A stretch of DNA of 24,510 nt, from contig JAKPQU010000310.1 of NCBI GenBank assembly GCA_029555925.1, forward strand, positions 1-24,510, read 5' to 3'. Positions 18,736 to 24,510 of the stretch are shown one piece after another. Each line of letters opens with the position of its first letter. Position 1 is the first letter of the stretch. Origin of the DNA: Bacillota bacterium (GTDB lineage Bacteria > Eremiobacterota > SpSt-956 > JAKJGF01). The translations under genes and the position numbers were made by a program. The notes under the pieces were generated by a model, which searched no databases, was not told the origin of the DNA, and worked only from the letters and a program-made list of their open reading frames with translations.

Positions 18736-19359
18736 ATGTCTAAAAATGGTTCGTTACGATTTATATTTGTCCGTCATGGTGAGACTACAGGAAATTCAAG
18801 TATAAGATTTTTTGGTAAAACCGATGTCCCTTTAAGCGATGAGGGGTATGCACAGATGAGAGCTGCCTGTGAAGCTCTTAAAACAGAATATTTCGATGTC
18901 ATATTTACAAGTACTTTATGCAGAACTATAGAAGGTGGCAGAATAATAGCAGGAGATAGGAAGATACCTATATATCCCATGATAGAGTTCAGGGAAATAG
19001 ATTTCGGCAGATGGGAAGGACTTACTCTTGAAGAAATTGAAGCAAAGGATCCTCTTCTCTTTGCCGAATGGAGAAAAGATTTCTGGAAATTTGATTATCC
19101 CGAAGGAGACAGAAGGAATGAGTTTATTGAAAAAGTGAAAAAAGGTATTGATAAGGTTTTAAATAAAATAAGTAAAGGAACGGTTTTATTTGTGCTTCAT
19201 AAAGGAATTATAAGGACTGCAATTTATTATTTGCTCGGTAATTTAGATAATCACCATGTAAATTTTCAGGCAGATCTGGGATCTATTCATGAACTGGAAA
19301 GAATAAATGGAAGATGGAATTATAAAAAAATGAATTATACGGAACATCTTCCTAAATAA
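18736..19359 (+). CDS. Histidine phosphatase / phosphoglycerate mutase-like protein
   Basis: The protein belongs to the branch-1 histidine phosphatase superfamily. It has the RHGE motif with catalytic His14, Arg63 in STLCRT, Glu87 in FREIDFGRWEG and the second His155 in FVLHKGIIR (numbering from the start chosen here). I chose the ATG at 18736 (MSKNGSLRF, 207 residues) because GGGAG lies 9 bases upstream; an in-frame ATG at 18709 would add nine residues but has no ribosome site. The length fits small-substrate phosphatases such as CobC, GpmB-like and fructose-2,6-bisphosphatase-like enzymes, which cannot be told apart by eye. It is the first gene right of the origin and points away from it. 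Its end overlaps the convergent DUF2752 gene by eight bases. Confidence 0.9.
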   Translation: MSKNGSLRFIFVRHGETTGNSSIRFFGKTDVPLSDEGYAQMRAACEALKTEYFDVIFTSTLCRTIEGGRIIAGDRKIPIYPMIEFREIDFGRWEGLTLEEIEAKDPLLFAEWRKDFWKFDYPEGDRRNEFIEKVKKGIDKVLNKISKGTVLFVLHKGIIRTAIYYLLGNLDNHHVNFQADLGSIHELERINGRWNYKKMNYTEHLPK

Positions 19360-19762
19360 TAAGTACATAGATGAAGCGTGCTATACCATATATAATGAAT
19401 GAAGCTATTAAAAAAAGCAATATATATTTTATAATATCTTCATTTTTAGCAAAAAATACTTTTATTATATTTTTTATTTTTTCTGGCATAAAATTATAAA
19501 TAGCCAGGAATAAAAATATGATATAAAATATAAAACCAAAAGGATGATAATAGAAGGCTTTAACAAATTCCATATGACTTATGCTTGTAACACTTCTTGT
19601 CAGGCCACAGGCAGGACATGGTAATTTTGTTAATATATAGAGGCCACATGTACTTCTGCCCAATCCGTCAGGAGGAAGAATAAAAGATATTATTATAACT
19701 AAGAGAGAAATTATTGTTGTAAATTTATTCAGAAAAAAACTGCCAAAAATAGAATCTTTCAT
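19352..19762 (-). CDS. DUF2752 family membrane protein
   Basis: This 136-residue protein has the DUF2752 hallmark LPCPACGLTRS (Cys49, Cys52, in a CPxCGLTR motif) after a first membrane helix (about 15-32). Two further hydrophobic segments lie at about 72-90 and 110-133. Function is unknown for the family; the CPxCG motif may be a metal or redox site. It starts nine bases after the stop of the zinc-ribbon gene and has no recognisable Shine-Dalgarno, so it is probably translationally coupled. It overlaps the end of the convergent phosphatase gene, leaving no room for a normal terminator. Confidence 0.85.
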   Translation of the reverse strand: MKDSIFGSFFLNKFTTIISLLVIIISFILPPDGLGRSTCGLYILTKLPCPACGLTRSVTSISHMEFVKAFYYHPFGFIFYIIFLFLAIYNFMPEKIKNIIKVFFAKNEDIIKYILLFLIASFIIYGIARFIYVLII

Positions 19763-19771
19763 GATAAATGT

Positions 19772-20305
19772 TTAATGAATATTCTTTAATATAATTACTA
19801 TTATTACAATTACAATATCAATTATACCAAGTATTATGCCCATATTTCCCAGTGATTTTTCCGATTCATATTGAATGGCTCTATAACCCATGATTATTGC
19901 GAGAGGACCAAGGATTAGCTGACAGCAAAAAAGTCCTATCAACCCCATGGCAAAGGATTGCAGTCCAAGCCCTTTTCCTTCTTCTCTCAATATTATTCCG
20001 TGGTTTTTCCATTCCTGCTTATTTTTTACAGGTTCTACCGTTGCCCCGCAGTATGTGCAGGTTGAAGCAGAAATTTTAATAGTCTGGCCGCAAACTATAC
20101 AGAATTTTTCATCATTACCTATAATCTGGGATGGAGGACGGACATTGTTTTCATATAATTGAGTAAGAGAATTTATTTTTTCTTCTCTTTTACTGAAATC
20201 AGATGTAAAGTCAGACATGGTGCTTTCAGTTAATTTTCTACCGCAGTTTATACAGAATTTTGTATCTACATTTAATTCTCCGCAATTTGGACAATTAATT
20301 TCCAT
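19772..20305 (-). CDS. Double zinc-ribbon, DUF4190-like membrane protein
   Basis: The 177-residue protein has two four-cysteine zinc ribbons in its cytoplasmic N-terminal half: CPNCGELN with CINCG (about 5-21) and CIVCG with CTYCG (about 68-85). After a linker come two hydrophobic helices (about 117-140 and 150-174) around GPLAIIMGYRAI, the pattern of DUF4190-type proteins. Its role is unknown. A good Shine-Dalgarno (AGGAG, about 9 bases) precedes the ATG. It begins 26 bases after rpoN and is followed 9 bases later by the DUF2752 gene, so the three form one operon. Zinc-ribbon/DUF4190 and DUF2752 proteins often occur together in membrane-related gene sets (general knowledge, not checked). Confidence 0.82.
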   Translation of the reverse strand: MEINCPNCGELNVDTKFCINCGRKLTESTMSDFTSDFSKREEKINSLTQLYENNVRPPSQIIGNDEKFCIVCGQTIKISASTCTYCGATVEPVKNKQEWKNHGIILREEGKGLGLQSFAMGLIGLFCCQLILGPLAIIMGYRAIQYESEKSLGNMGIILGIIDIVIVIIVIILKNIH

Positions 20306-20331
20306 TATATGTTTCTCCTCTTATCTGATTT

Positions 20332-21786
20332 CTAAACATATTTTCTATCCCTTGATGAAGAGATATGCATTTCTTCTCTGTATTTTGCTACAGTTCTTCT
20401 TGCCAGATTTATTCCGGTAAGTTTTGAGAGCATTTCTGATATTTCTTTATCACTCATTGGATTCTCTTTATCTTCCTTATCTATAATAGCTTTTATTTCT
20501 TCTTTTATTGGAAGAGAAGGATCGAAGAAAAAATCAAAATTTACTATTCTGCCTGATGGCAACTGGACGAATTTATCTTTCGTAGCTCTGCTTACAGTAG
20601 AGTCATGAATATGAAGTGCTTCTGCAACCTGAACCCTTGTGAGTGGTATTAAATGAGAAATACCATGAAAAAAAAATTCTCTCTGAAGTTCTACAATTTT
20701 TTTGGTTACTTTTACTATTGTTTCTTCTCTTTGATATAGATTTTCTATGAATATTCTTGCCCTGTGGAAATAATTTCTCGTATGTTCTATTTCATTAGAA
20801 GAATATTTATTTTTATTTCTTTTTATATCTTCATACAATTCTTTATAAATTCTGTTAATTCTAAAATTTTTGTAATTGTTATATACTGTTTCTACTTCAA
20901 AATTTCCATTATTTTCTCTTATTATTACATCAGGTGTTAATCTTGCTGTTTCCTGTTTTAATATATTTCTTGAAAAGTTCCTTCCCGGATATGGATTAAC
21001 ATTATTTTTTATAAAATATGCTGCATTTCTTATATCGTCTATTGTGACCTGTATGCTTTCGGAAAGAATTGTAAATCTTCTGTGATGAAAATCGTTCCAG
21101 TATTTATCAGATAATAATTTCCATACTATGGAAGGAACATGACTGTTTACATTTTTTAGCTGTAATGTAATACATTCTCTCAGATCTCTTGCACCTATAC
21201 CCGCAGGTTCCATAGTCTGAATTGCTTTTATTATTTTTTCCAGTTTTCTATTATCTATATTGAATTTTCTCAGTAACTCATTCTCTTCATATATTAGATA
21301 ACCATCATCATCTATATAATTAAGCAGGTATTTCCCTATGAGAAAGTCTTCCTTCTTATCGAGAACGAGAGGTAGATTTATATATAAATAATCTCTCAGG
21401 GTTTCTCTTGATACTATTTTTTCATGCATTTCTTCATTATCAGAGGGATGATACTTTTCTATAAATGATCTTGAGAGATACTCCACTTCTTCAAGATATT
21501 CTTCTCTTTCCAGTAATTTTTCCGATATGTTATCTACAGTTTTTTCTGTAGATTTTTTACCGCATATTGGGCAATTATTTTCCTCTAGTTTTAACTGACA
21601 TACTGGACACTTTAACTCTATTTTATTTTCTTCCATTTCCAGAGCAGGATTTTCAAGAAGCTCTTCTTCTATTTTTTCTTCAAGTTCCATTCTGGACATT
21701 TGTAAAATAGTGTTGGCCATAATTAACTTGGGATCAAGCTTTTGTGTCTGTACTGCTGTTAAAAATGGATCCATACTTATTTTCAT
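20332..21786 (-). CDS. rpoN: RNA polymerase sigma-54 factor
   Basis: The 484-residue protein has the three sigma-54 regions: an N-terminal activator-interacting region with the glutamine- and leucine-rich helix and ELLENPALEMEE (about 10-52), a core-binding region including EPAGIGARDLRECI (about 190-205), and the C-terminal DNA-binding part with a helix-turn-helix (HDSTVSRATKDKFV) and the RpoN box ARRTVAKYRE (462-471). Four cysteines (60, 63, 72, 75; CPVC and CPIC) form a zinc ribbon inserted between region I and the core-binding region, which classical E. coli-type RpoN lacks. The Shine-Dalgarno AGAAGG lies 8 bases upstream. Sigma-54 directs transcription from -24/-12 promoters with bacterial enhancer-binding ATPases. 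No such activator is in the window. Confidence 0.97.
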   Translation of the reverse strand: MKISMDPFLTAVQTQKLDPKLIMANTILQMSRMELEEKIEEELLENPALEMEENKIELKCPVCQLKLEENNCPICGKKSTEKTVDNISEKLLEREEYLEEVEYLSRSFIEKYHPSDNEEMHEKIVSRETLRDYLYINLPLVLDKKEDFLIGKYLLNYIDDDGYLIYEENELLRKFNIDNRKLEKIIKAIQTMEPAGIGARDLRECITLQLKNVNSHVPSIVWKLLSDKYWNDFHHRRFTILSESIQVTIDDIRNAAYFIKNNVNPYPGRNFSRNILKQETARLTPDVIIRENNGNFEVETVYNNYKNFRINRIYKELYEDIKRNKNKYSSNEIEHTRNYFHRARIFIENLYQREETIVKVTKKIVELQREFFFHGISHLIPLTRVQVAEALHIHDSTVSRATKDKFVQLPSGRIVNFDFFFDPSLPIKEEIKAIIDKEDKENPMSDKEISEMLSKLTGINLARRTVAKYREEMHISSSRDRKYV

Positions 21787-21837
21787 TTTTTTAACCTTCT
21801 GGTATATTTCTAATAATTTATAAAATTCAATAAACCA

Positions 21838-21964
21838 TTACAGTGTATTTCATAACTTATTAAAATTTAAGTTGCCGTGACACGTTACGCGTCACAGGTT
21901 TAATCCATATAAGTATTACGCATTAAGGGTCATTATTTATGGATAGTTATGAAACTAACTATAA
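21838..21964. repeat. MITE-like repeat family A, copy 2
   Basis: The left end TTACAGTGTATTTCATAACT and right end AGTTATGAAACTAACTATAA (21945-21964) match those of the copy at 17304-17443. The last ~38 bp, from GGTCATTATTTATGGATAGT on, are almost the same in both. The GCGTGAC/GCGTAAC core is shorter here, so this copy is 127 bp against 140 bp. Confidence 0.8.
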
Positions 21965-21999
21965 TATTATATCATAAATAAACAGGTAATATCAAAATG

Positions 22000-22078
22000 A
22001 TAGTGTTTTTTTAGGACGGTAGGATTCACTTTTATTGGAAATTCTATTTTATTTTATAGATCTATTAATTGAGGGGAT
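22000..22078. repeat. Dispersed repeat family B, copy 2
   Basis: It starts GATAGTGTTTTTTTAGGACG and ends near AGATCTATTAATTGAGGGG. It aligns along its length with 23225-23302, including the shared ATCTATTAATT, and with 8757-8822 over the left two thirds. Confidence 0.7.
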
Positions 22079-22178
22079 GTCGGGTCATGGGTTAAGAAGA
22101 AGTAAAACTAAAAATCTGAGACATTAATTAAATTTCATTTATATGTAAAATCACCTGTCATTTTTAAACACAATTTTG

Positions 22179-22266
22179 CTGAGGTGAGCATAAATAATAC
22201 ATAACTCCTCTCATAACGCGTTACGGGAAGAAGACCTTTATTACATGCTTATGCTCAGGTCAATAG
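22179..22266. repeat. Dispersed repeat family C, copy 2
   Basis: It carries the inverted ends TGAGCATAA and TTATGCTCA, perfect over 9 bp. It aligns with 1480-1568 over its whole length. It ends a few bases from the stop of the PP2C gene, where the inverted ends could also act as a transcript hairpin. Confidence 0.75.
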
Positions 22267-22271
22267 CATAT

Positions 22272-23117
22272 TTACCAGAATTTCCACCATGGATTTTTCG
22301 GGGGTAATTTTAATCGTTGAGTTTTAAACTGGCTTTCTGTTTCTTCCTGGTATTGACGGAAGTTCTGAGGTTTTATTATATCATTCTCTTCAATATGTAT
22401 TAGTATTACAGTTATATTATCTTTTCCTCCGAATTCTTTTGCTTTGTCTACCAGTTTTTCTTTTATTTTTTCGGTATCTTTTTCTTTTACTACTATATCT
22501 TTTATTATATTATCATCGATCATTGTTGTAAGTCCATCTGAGCATAAAAGTAGATAATCTCCAGGTTTTATAAGTATTTGATTGTAATCAGGCTCTACTT
22601 TATCCTTATTACCGACTGCTTTTGAAAGGACATGTTTTAGAGGGTGTTTTTTAGCTTCTTCTGCGGTTATACGTTTGGATTTTATTAATTCATTAATAAC
22701 AGTATGATCTTCGGTGAGAAGTGATATAGTATCTTCACATATAACATATGCTCTTACATCACCTACATGACCGATATGAAAAAGATTGCCTTCTGCTATG
22801 GCTATTATAATCGTACACCCCATACCGGAAAGCTTTCTATGTAATCTGGCTTCTTCCAGTATAACTTTATTTGCCGTGTCTATGGATTTATTTATAGCTT
22901 CTTTTATATCGCCTTCTGTACATATAATATTTGCTATTTTTTCTTTTGTCAGATATTGTTCTGCTGTTTCTACTGCAAGCTTACTTGCCTTTTCACCGGC
23001 CTGATGACCGCCCATACCATCGGCTATTATAAATAGATTTCTTTCTATATCTACAAAAAGAAAATCTTCATTATTTTTTCTTTTGCACCCGGCGTCTGTA
23101 CCACTTGAGACTTTCAA
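22272..23117 (-). CDS. PP2C-family Ser/Thr protein phosphatase
   Basis: The 281-residue protein is a bacterial PPM phosphatase (PrpC/Stp type) that removes phosphate from Ser/Thr. Visible motifs are the N-terminal KNNEDFL (Asp18), the metal site IIADGMGGHQAG (Asp33), LLLCSDGLTTM (about 191-201) and GGKDNITV (about 233). A tail of about 35 residues after the catalytic core ends in PWWKFW, a hydrophobic end that might mediate binding (inference). The start is TTG: the codon at 23117 gives KVSSGTDAGCKRKNNED, the normal PPM N-terminus, and AAAGGAG lies 10 bases upstream; no ATG fits. No PknB-type kinase gene is adjacent, but the multi-kinase at 10012-16275 has a Ser/Thr kinase domain. Confidence 0.93.
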   Translation of the reverse strand: MKVSSGTDAGCKRKNNEDFLFVDIERNLFIIADGMGGHQAGEKASKLAVETAEQYLTKEKIANIICTEGDIKEAINKSIDTANKVILEEARLHRKLSGMGCTIIIAIAEGNLFHIGHVGDVRAYVICEDTISLLTEDHTVINELIKSKRITAEEAKKHPLKHVLSKAVGNKDKVEPDYNQILIKPGDYLLLCSDGLTTMIDDNIIKDIVVKEKDTEKIKEKLVDKAKEFGGKDNITVILIHIEENDIIKPQNFRQYQEETESQFKTQRLKLPPKNPWWKFW

Positions 23118-23224
23118 GTATTAATATCTCCTTTACGATAATCTATAAATTAACACTTGTATTATATAATTTAACTATATTTTATGGAATAAATCAAGGT
23201 GAAAAATTAGATTTTTTAAAAGAA

Positions 23225-23302
23225 GATAGTGTTTTTTTACGGCAGGTAGTTTCATTTTTACTGAAAATTGCACTTGATTTTGTAAATCTATTAATTAGTG
23301 GA
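23225..23302. repeat. Dispersed repeat family B, copy 3
   Basis: The segment starts GATAGTGTTTTTTTACGGCA and ends TAAATCTATTAATTAGTGGAT. It is the best full-length match to the copy at 22000-22078. Confidence 0.7.
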
Positions 23303-23311
23303 TAGTGAGTA

Positions 23312-23364
23312 GTGAATAGTGAAAAGTATGTAAAATCCATTTTTTTTCACTTTTCACTGTTCAC
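23312..23364. repeat. Long inverted repeat (16-bp arms)
   Basis: The arms GTGAATAGTGAAAAGT (23312-23327) and ACTTTTCACTGTTCAC (23349-23364) pair with one mismatch around a 21-base loop. The left arm sits next to related words (GTGGATAGTGAGTAGTGAAT), suggesting local repeat growth. It may be a remnant of a small element. Confidence 0.6.
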
Positions 23365-23421
23365 TCTGAATATTTGTGATAAATTTCTTTTTCCATTGTA
23401 TATAAAATTACCCGGTAAAAT

Positions 23422-23450
23422 AAAAAAAGCGTATCAACGCTTTTTTATTT
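23422..23450 (-). terminator. Rho-independent terminator of the C39-like gene
   Basis: A 10-bp stem pairs AAAAAAGCGT (23423-23432) and ACGCTTTTTT (23437-23446) around ATCA. T-rich tracts lie on both sides, so it can act in either direction. It is 72 bases past the stop of the minus-strand gene ending at 23519. Confidence 0.85.
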
Positions 23451-23518
23451 TCATAATCTGTGATAACTTACTGTTTAGTTAAAAAAATCCTTTATAATCA
23501 GGTTTGACTTTTGTGAAA

Positions 23519-24208
23519 TTATCCCATAAATTGTCCTGAATTTTTTTCGGCAAAGAAAATAAAATTCCCGTCAGGATGTTTCGGTGCTGTTTCCATAGCC
23601 TGTTTTGTAGTTGTTTTTATTGTACCTGTTGCAGGATCTGCATAGGATACATTATCTCCTTGAACTTTAACTATGGTAACAATATGTCCTCTTCCTGAAG
23701 GTGAAAATTCCGGACCGTTTAAAGCCACTATGACCGGCGTTTTTTCGTTATTTATCTTCTGTTCTATAAGTCCCCATGAGTAAGGTGAAACATTTCCTCC
23801 GTCTCTCCATTTTAATCCATGGGAAGATGTTTCACCATTAAGGGCATTTAATAATTGAAAGCCATATTTAGCGTTGATATCTGTATCTGTCAGGTTCTTT
23901 CCTGTTATACTGTTAATACACATGGCAACACTTGTCTGTCCGCATGAGACAGAATTATTCTGTGCAAGAGGTTTTAGATTCGTTACAGGACCTGGACCTG
24001 TATACTGGTAATTATTCTGATTTGGAAAAGGCATACCGGTAATTCCCTGCATCTGAGGATAATTTACCTGCATAACTCCTTGATTTTGAAGGTTTGCAAA
24101 GGTTTCCTTAAAAGATTGATCTGTCTTTACCTGACTCACTTCAGGATTGAATTTTCTTTCTATTTCATTTATCCTGTTAAATACATTGTTTATTTCACTG
24201 AGACTCAT
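23519..24208 (-). CDS. C39-like cysteine peptidase domain protein
   Basis: The 229-residue protein has a papain-like C39 (peptidase_C39_2-type) domain at about 75-225 with the expected catalytic set: Cys89 in NSVSCGQTSVAM, His175 in GRGHIVTIV and Asp191 in SYADPATG. The first ~45 residues are charged and helical (SEINNVFNRINEIERKF), followed by a linker rich in Gln, Asn, Pro and Gly. There is no signal peptide, so an extracellular role would need another export route. The cleavage target is unknown; proteins of this kind range from bacteriocin-leader proteases to cell-wall or phage-tail associated enzymes, and an inactive fold is possible. The Shine-Dalgarno AAGGTGAT lies just upstream of ATG. 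The upstream leader holds a terminator-like hairpin. Confidence 0.82.
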   Translation of the reverse strand: MSLSEINNVFNRINEIERKFNPEVSQVKTDQSFKETFANLQNQGVMQVNYPQMQGITGMPFPNQNNYQYTGPGPVTNLKPLAQNNSVSCGQTSVAMCINSITGKNLTDTDINAKYGFQLLNALNGETSSHGLKWRDGGNVSPYSWGLIEQKINNEKTPVIVALNGPEFSPSGRGHIVTIVKVQGDNVSYADPATGTIKTTTKQAMETAPKHPDGNFIFFAEKNSGQFMG

Positions 24209-24228
24209 TTATATCACCTTCTTAAAAA

Positions 24229-24257
24229 GAATAATATACTGCTAAAGTATATTATTC
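24229..24257 (-). terminator. Terminator-like hairpin in the leader of the C39-like gene
   Basis: A perfect 12-bp stem pairs GAATAATATACT (24229-24240) and AGTATATTATTC (24246-24257) with a 5-base loop. On the minus strand it is followed by TTTTTAAG and then immediately by the Shine-Dalgarno AAGGTGAT. The position between promoter and start codon suggests an attenuator or mRNA-stability element. The stem is AT-rich, so termination strength is uncertain. Confidence 0.6.
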
Positions 24258-24309
24258 CAGAATTTCTTTTCCAAATAATTAATAAATTGTTAATTTTTTG
24301 TTAACATCC

Positions 24310-24450
24310 ATTTTTATGCGTTATGGGCCCCGGCATATCTCGTCTCCCAAAACAGAAGTTCTGTAACTCAGTACCGCTACAGGTAAATTAGTAACCATTT
24401 ATCAGCTTCTGCCTGACAGGCTCTTACGAAGAAAAATAATTTGCCTTATT
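24310..24450 (-). ncRNA. Candidate structured leader RNA (unknown class)
   Basis: This stretch is more G+C-rich than other intergenic DNA here. On the minus strand it contains several local pairings: GCCTGTCAGGC, ACAGAACTTCTGT, CTGTA with TACAG around GCGGTACTGAGT, and a GGGCCC. It lies 100-240 bases upstream of the C39-like start and is followed by the hairpin at 24229-24257. It matches no riboswitch consensus I could recall. The direction and the RNA itself are inferred. Confidence 0.35.
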
Positions 24451-24470
24451 TAATTTGTTTTGCAGACAAT

Positions 24471-24491
24471 AAATTAACCACTGGTTAATTT
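24471..24491. promoter_or_regulatory. Perfect 21-bp palindrome, possible operator
   Basis: Arms AAATTAACCA and TGGTTAATTT surround a single central C. Perfect symmetry with 10-bp arms in an intergenic region suggests a dimeric regulator site. The gene it controls could be the C39-like gene or one beyond the window. Confidence 0.4.
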
Positions 24492-24510
24492 CTAATACTA
24501 TAGAAAAAAC

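Larger units (their letters stand above)
21787..22271. other. 485-bp repeat-filled intergenic region upstream of rpoN
   Basis: In order it holds repeat family A copy 2 (21838-21964), family B copy 2 (about 22000-22078) and family C copy 2 (22179-22266). It is the upstream region of the rpoN operon and the downstream region of the PP2C gene. No ORF is supported. Confidence 0.75.
23118..23518. other. Intergenic region with repeat, hairpin and terminator
   Basis: This 401-bp gap contains family B copy 3, a long inverted repeat (23312-23364), a terminator for the gene at 23519-24208, and the promoter region of the PP2C gene. A 66-codon plus-strand frame at 23105-23305 overlaps the repeat and has no coding character. 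Confidence 0.65.

Noticed and set aside
23105..23305. 66-codon plus-strand frame
   Set aside because: It overlaps the PP2C start and repeat B, has no ribosome site and no protein-like composition.
24080..24304. 74-codon plus-strand frame
   Set aside because: It is antisense to the C39-like gene and its leader hairpin; composition reflects the other strand.
24310..24450. Known riboswitch classes
   Set aside because: I compared by memory with c-di-GMP-I/II, c-di-AMP (ydaO), T-box, SAM, lysine, glycine, purine, cobalamin and glmS signatures, and found none. It is kept only as an unclassified candidate.

Overview
This 24.5 kb window is AT-rich bacterial chromosome, roughly one third G+C by eye. 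AGA-type arginine codons are common and Shine-Dalgarno sites are usually clear. Several genes suggest an anaerobe, or a lineage with anaerobic metabolism, that relies heavily on signalling: a fused 2-hydroxyacyl-CoA dehydratase activase-type protein, sigma-54, very large hybrid kinases and a PP2C phosphatase. I cannot assign a phylum from sequence alone. There is no rRNA or tRNA and no coding gene of a mobile element.

Layout: (1) 1-1296, minus: the N-terminal part of a STAND/MalT-like P-loop ATPase, cut by the window edge and missed by simple ORF calling because its stop lies outside. (2) 1676-4222, plus: a soluble PAS-GAF-PAS hybrid histidine kinase. (3) 4340-8578, minus: a 1412-residue protein with two BcrAD/BadFG activase domains plus DUF2229/HgdB-like parts, followed by a clear intrinsic terminator. 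(4) 8851-17246, minus, a probable operon: OppF-type ABC ATPase, then a 2087-residue Ser/Thr-kinase/ATPase/GAF/PAS/histidine-kinase/receiver 'multi-kinase' (4-base overlap), then a receiver-histidine kinase. (5) 17247-18708: non-coding and dominated by DnaA boxes. (6) 18736-19359, plus: a histidine phosphatase. (7) 19352-21786, minus: rpoN, a zinc-ribbon/DUF4190 membrane protein and a DUF2752 membrane protein. (8) 22272-23117, minus: a PP2C phosphatase starting at TTG. (9) 23519-24208, minus: a C39-like cysteine peptidase domain protein, preceded by a leader with a structured segment and a terminator-like hairpin.

The outstanding feature is 17520-18620. By hand count it holds 31 perfect TTATCCACA boxes (28 on the plus strand, 3 on the minus) and about 20 near matches in 1.1 kb. 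At its left end lies an AT-rich tract, then TAG TAG TAG TAG TAA TAG (a DnaA-trio), a GC-rich hexamer GGTACC, and two DnaA boxes in the orientation expected for a basal origin unwinding system. I read this as the chromosomal oriC. It is unusual in its number of boxes, their 11-bp helical phasing, its growth by nested duplication, a three-unit 41-bp iteron-like block at the right end, and the absence of dnaA or dnaN next to it.

Intergenic regions also hold three families of short dispersed repeats. Family A (17304-17443 and 21838-21964) is MITE-like with ~20-bp terminal inverted repeats. Family B has copies at ~8757, ~22000 and ~23225. Family C has copies at ~1480 and ~22179. All three meet in the 485-bp gap between rpoN and the phosphatase gene. 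How the genes work together is inferred: the multi-kinase and the adjacent receiver-kinase probably form one phosphorelay, and the PP2C enzyme may oppose its Ser/Thr kinase domain. No substrate or signal can be read from the sequence.
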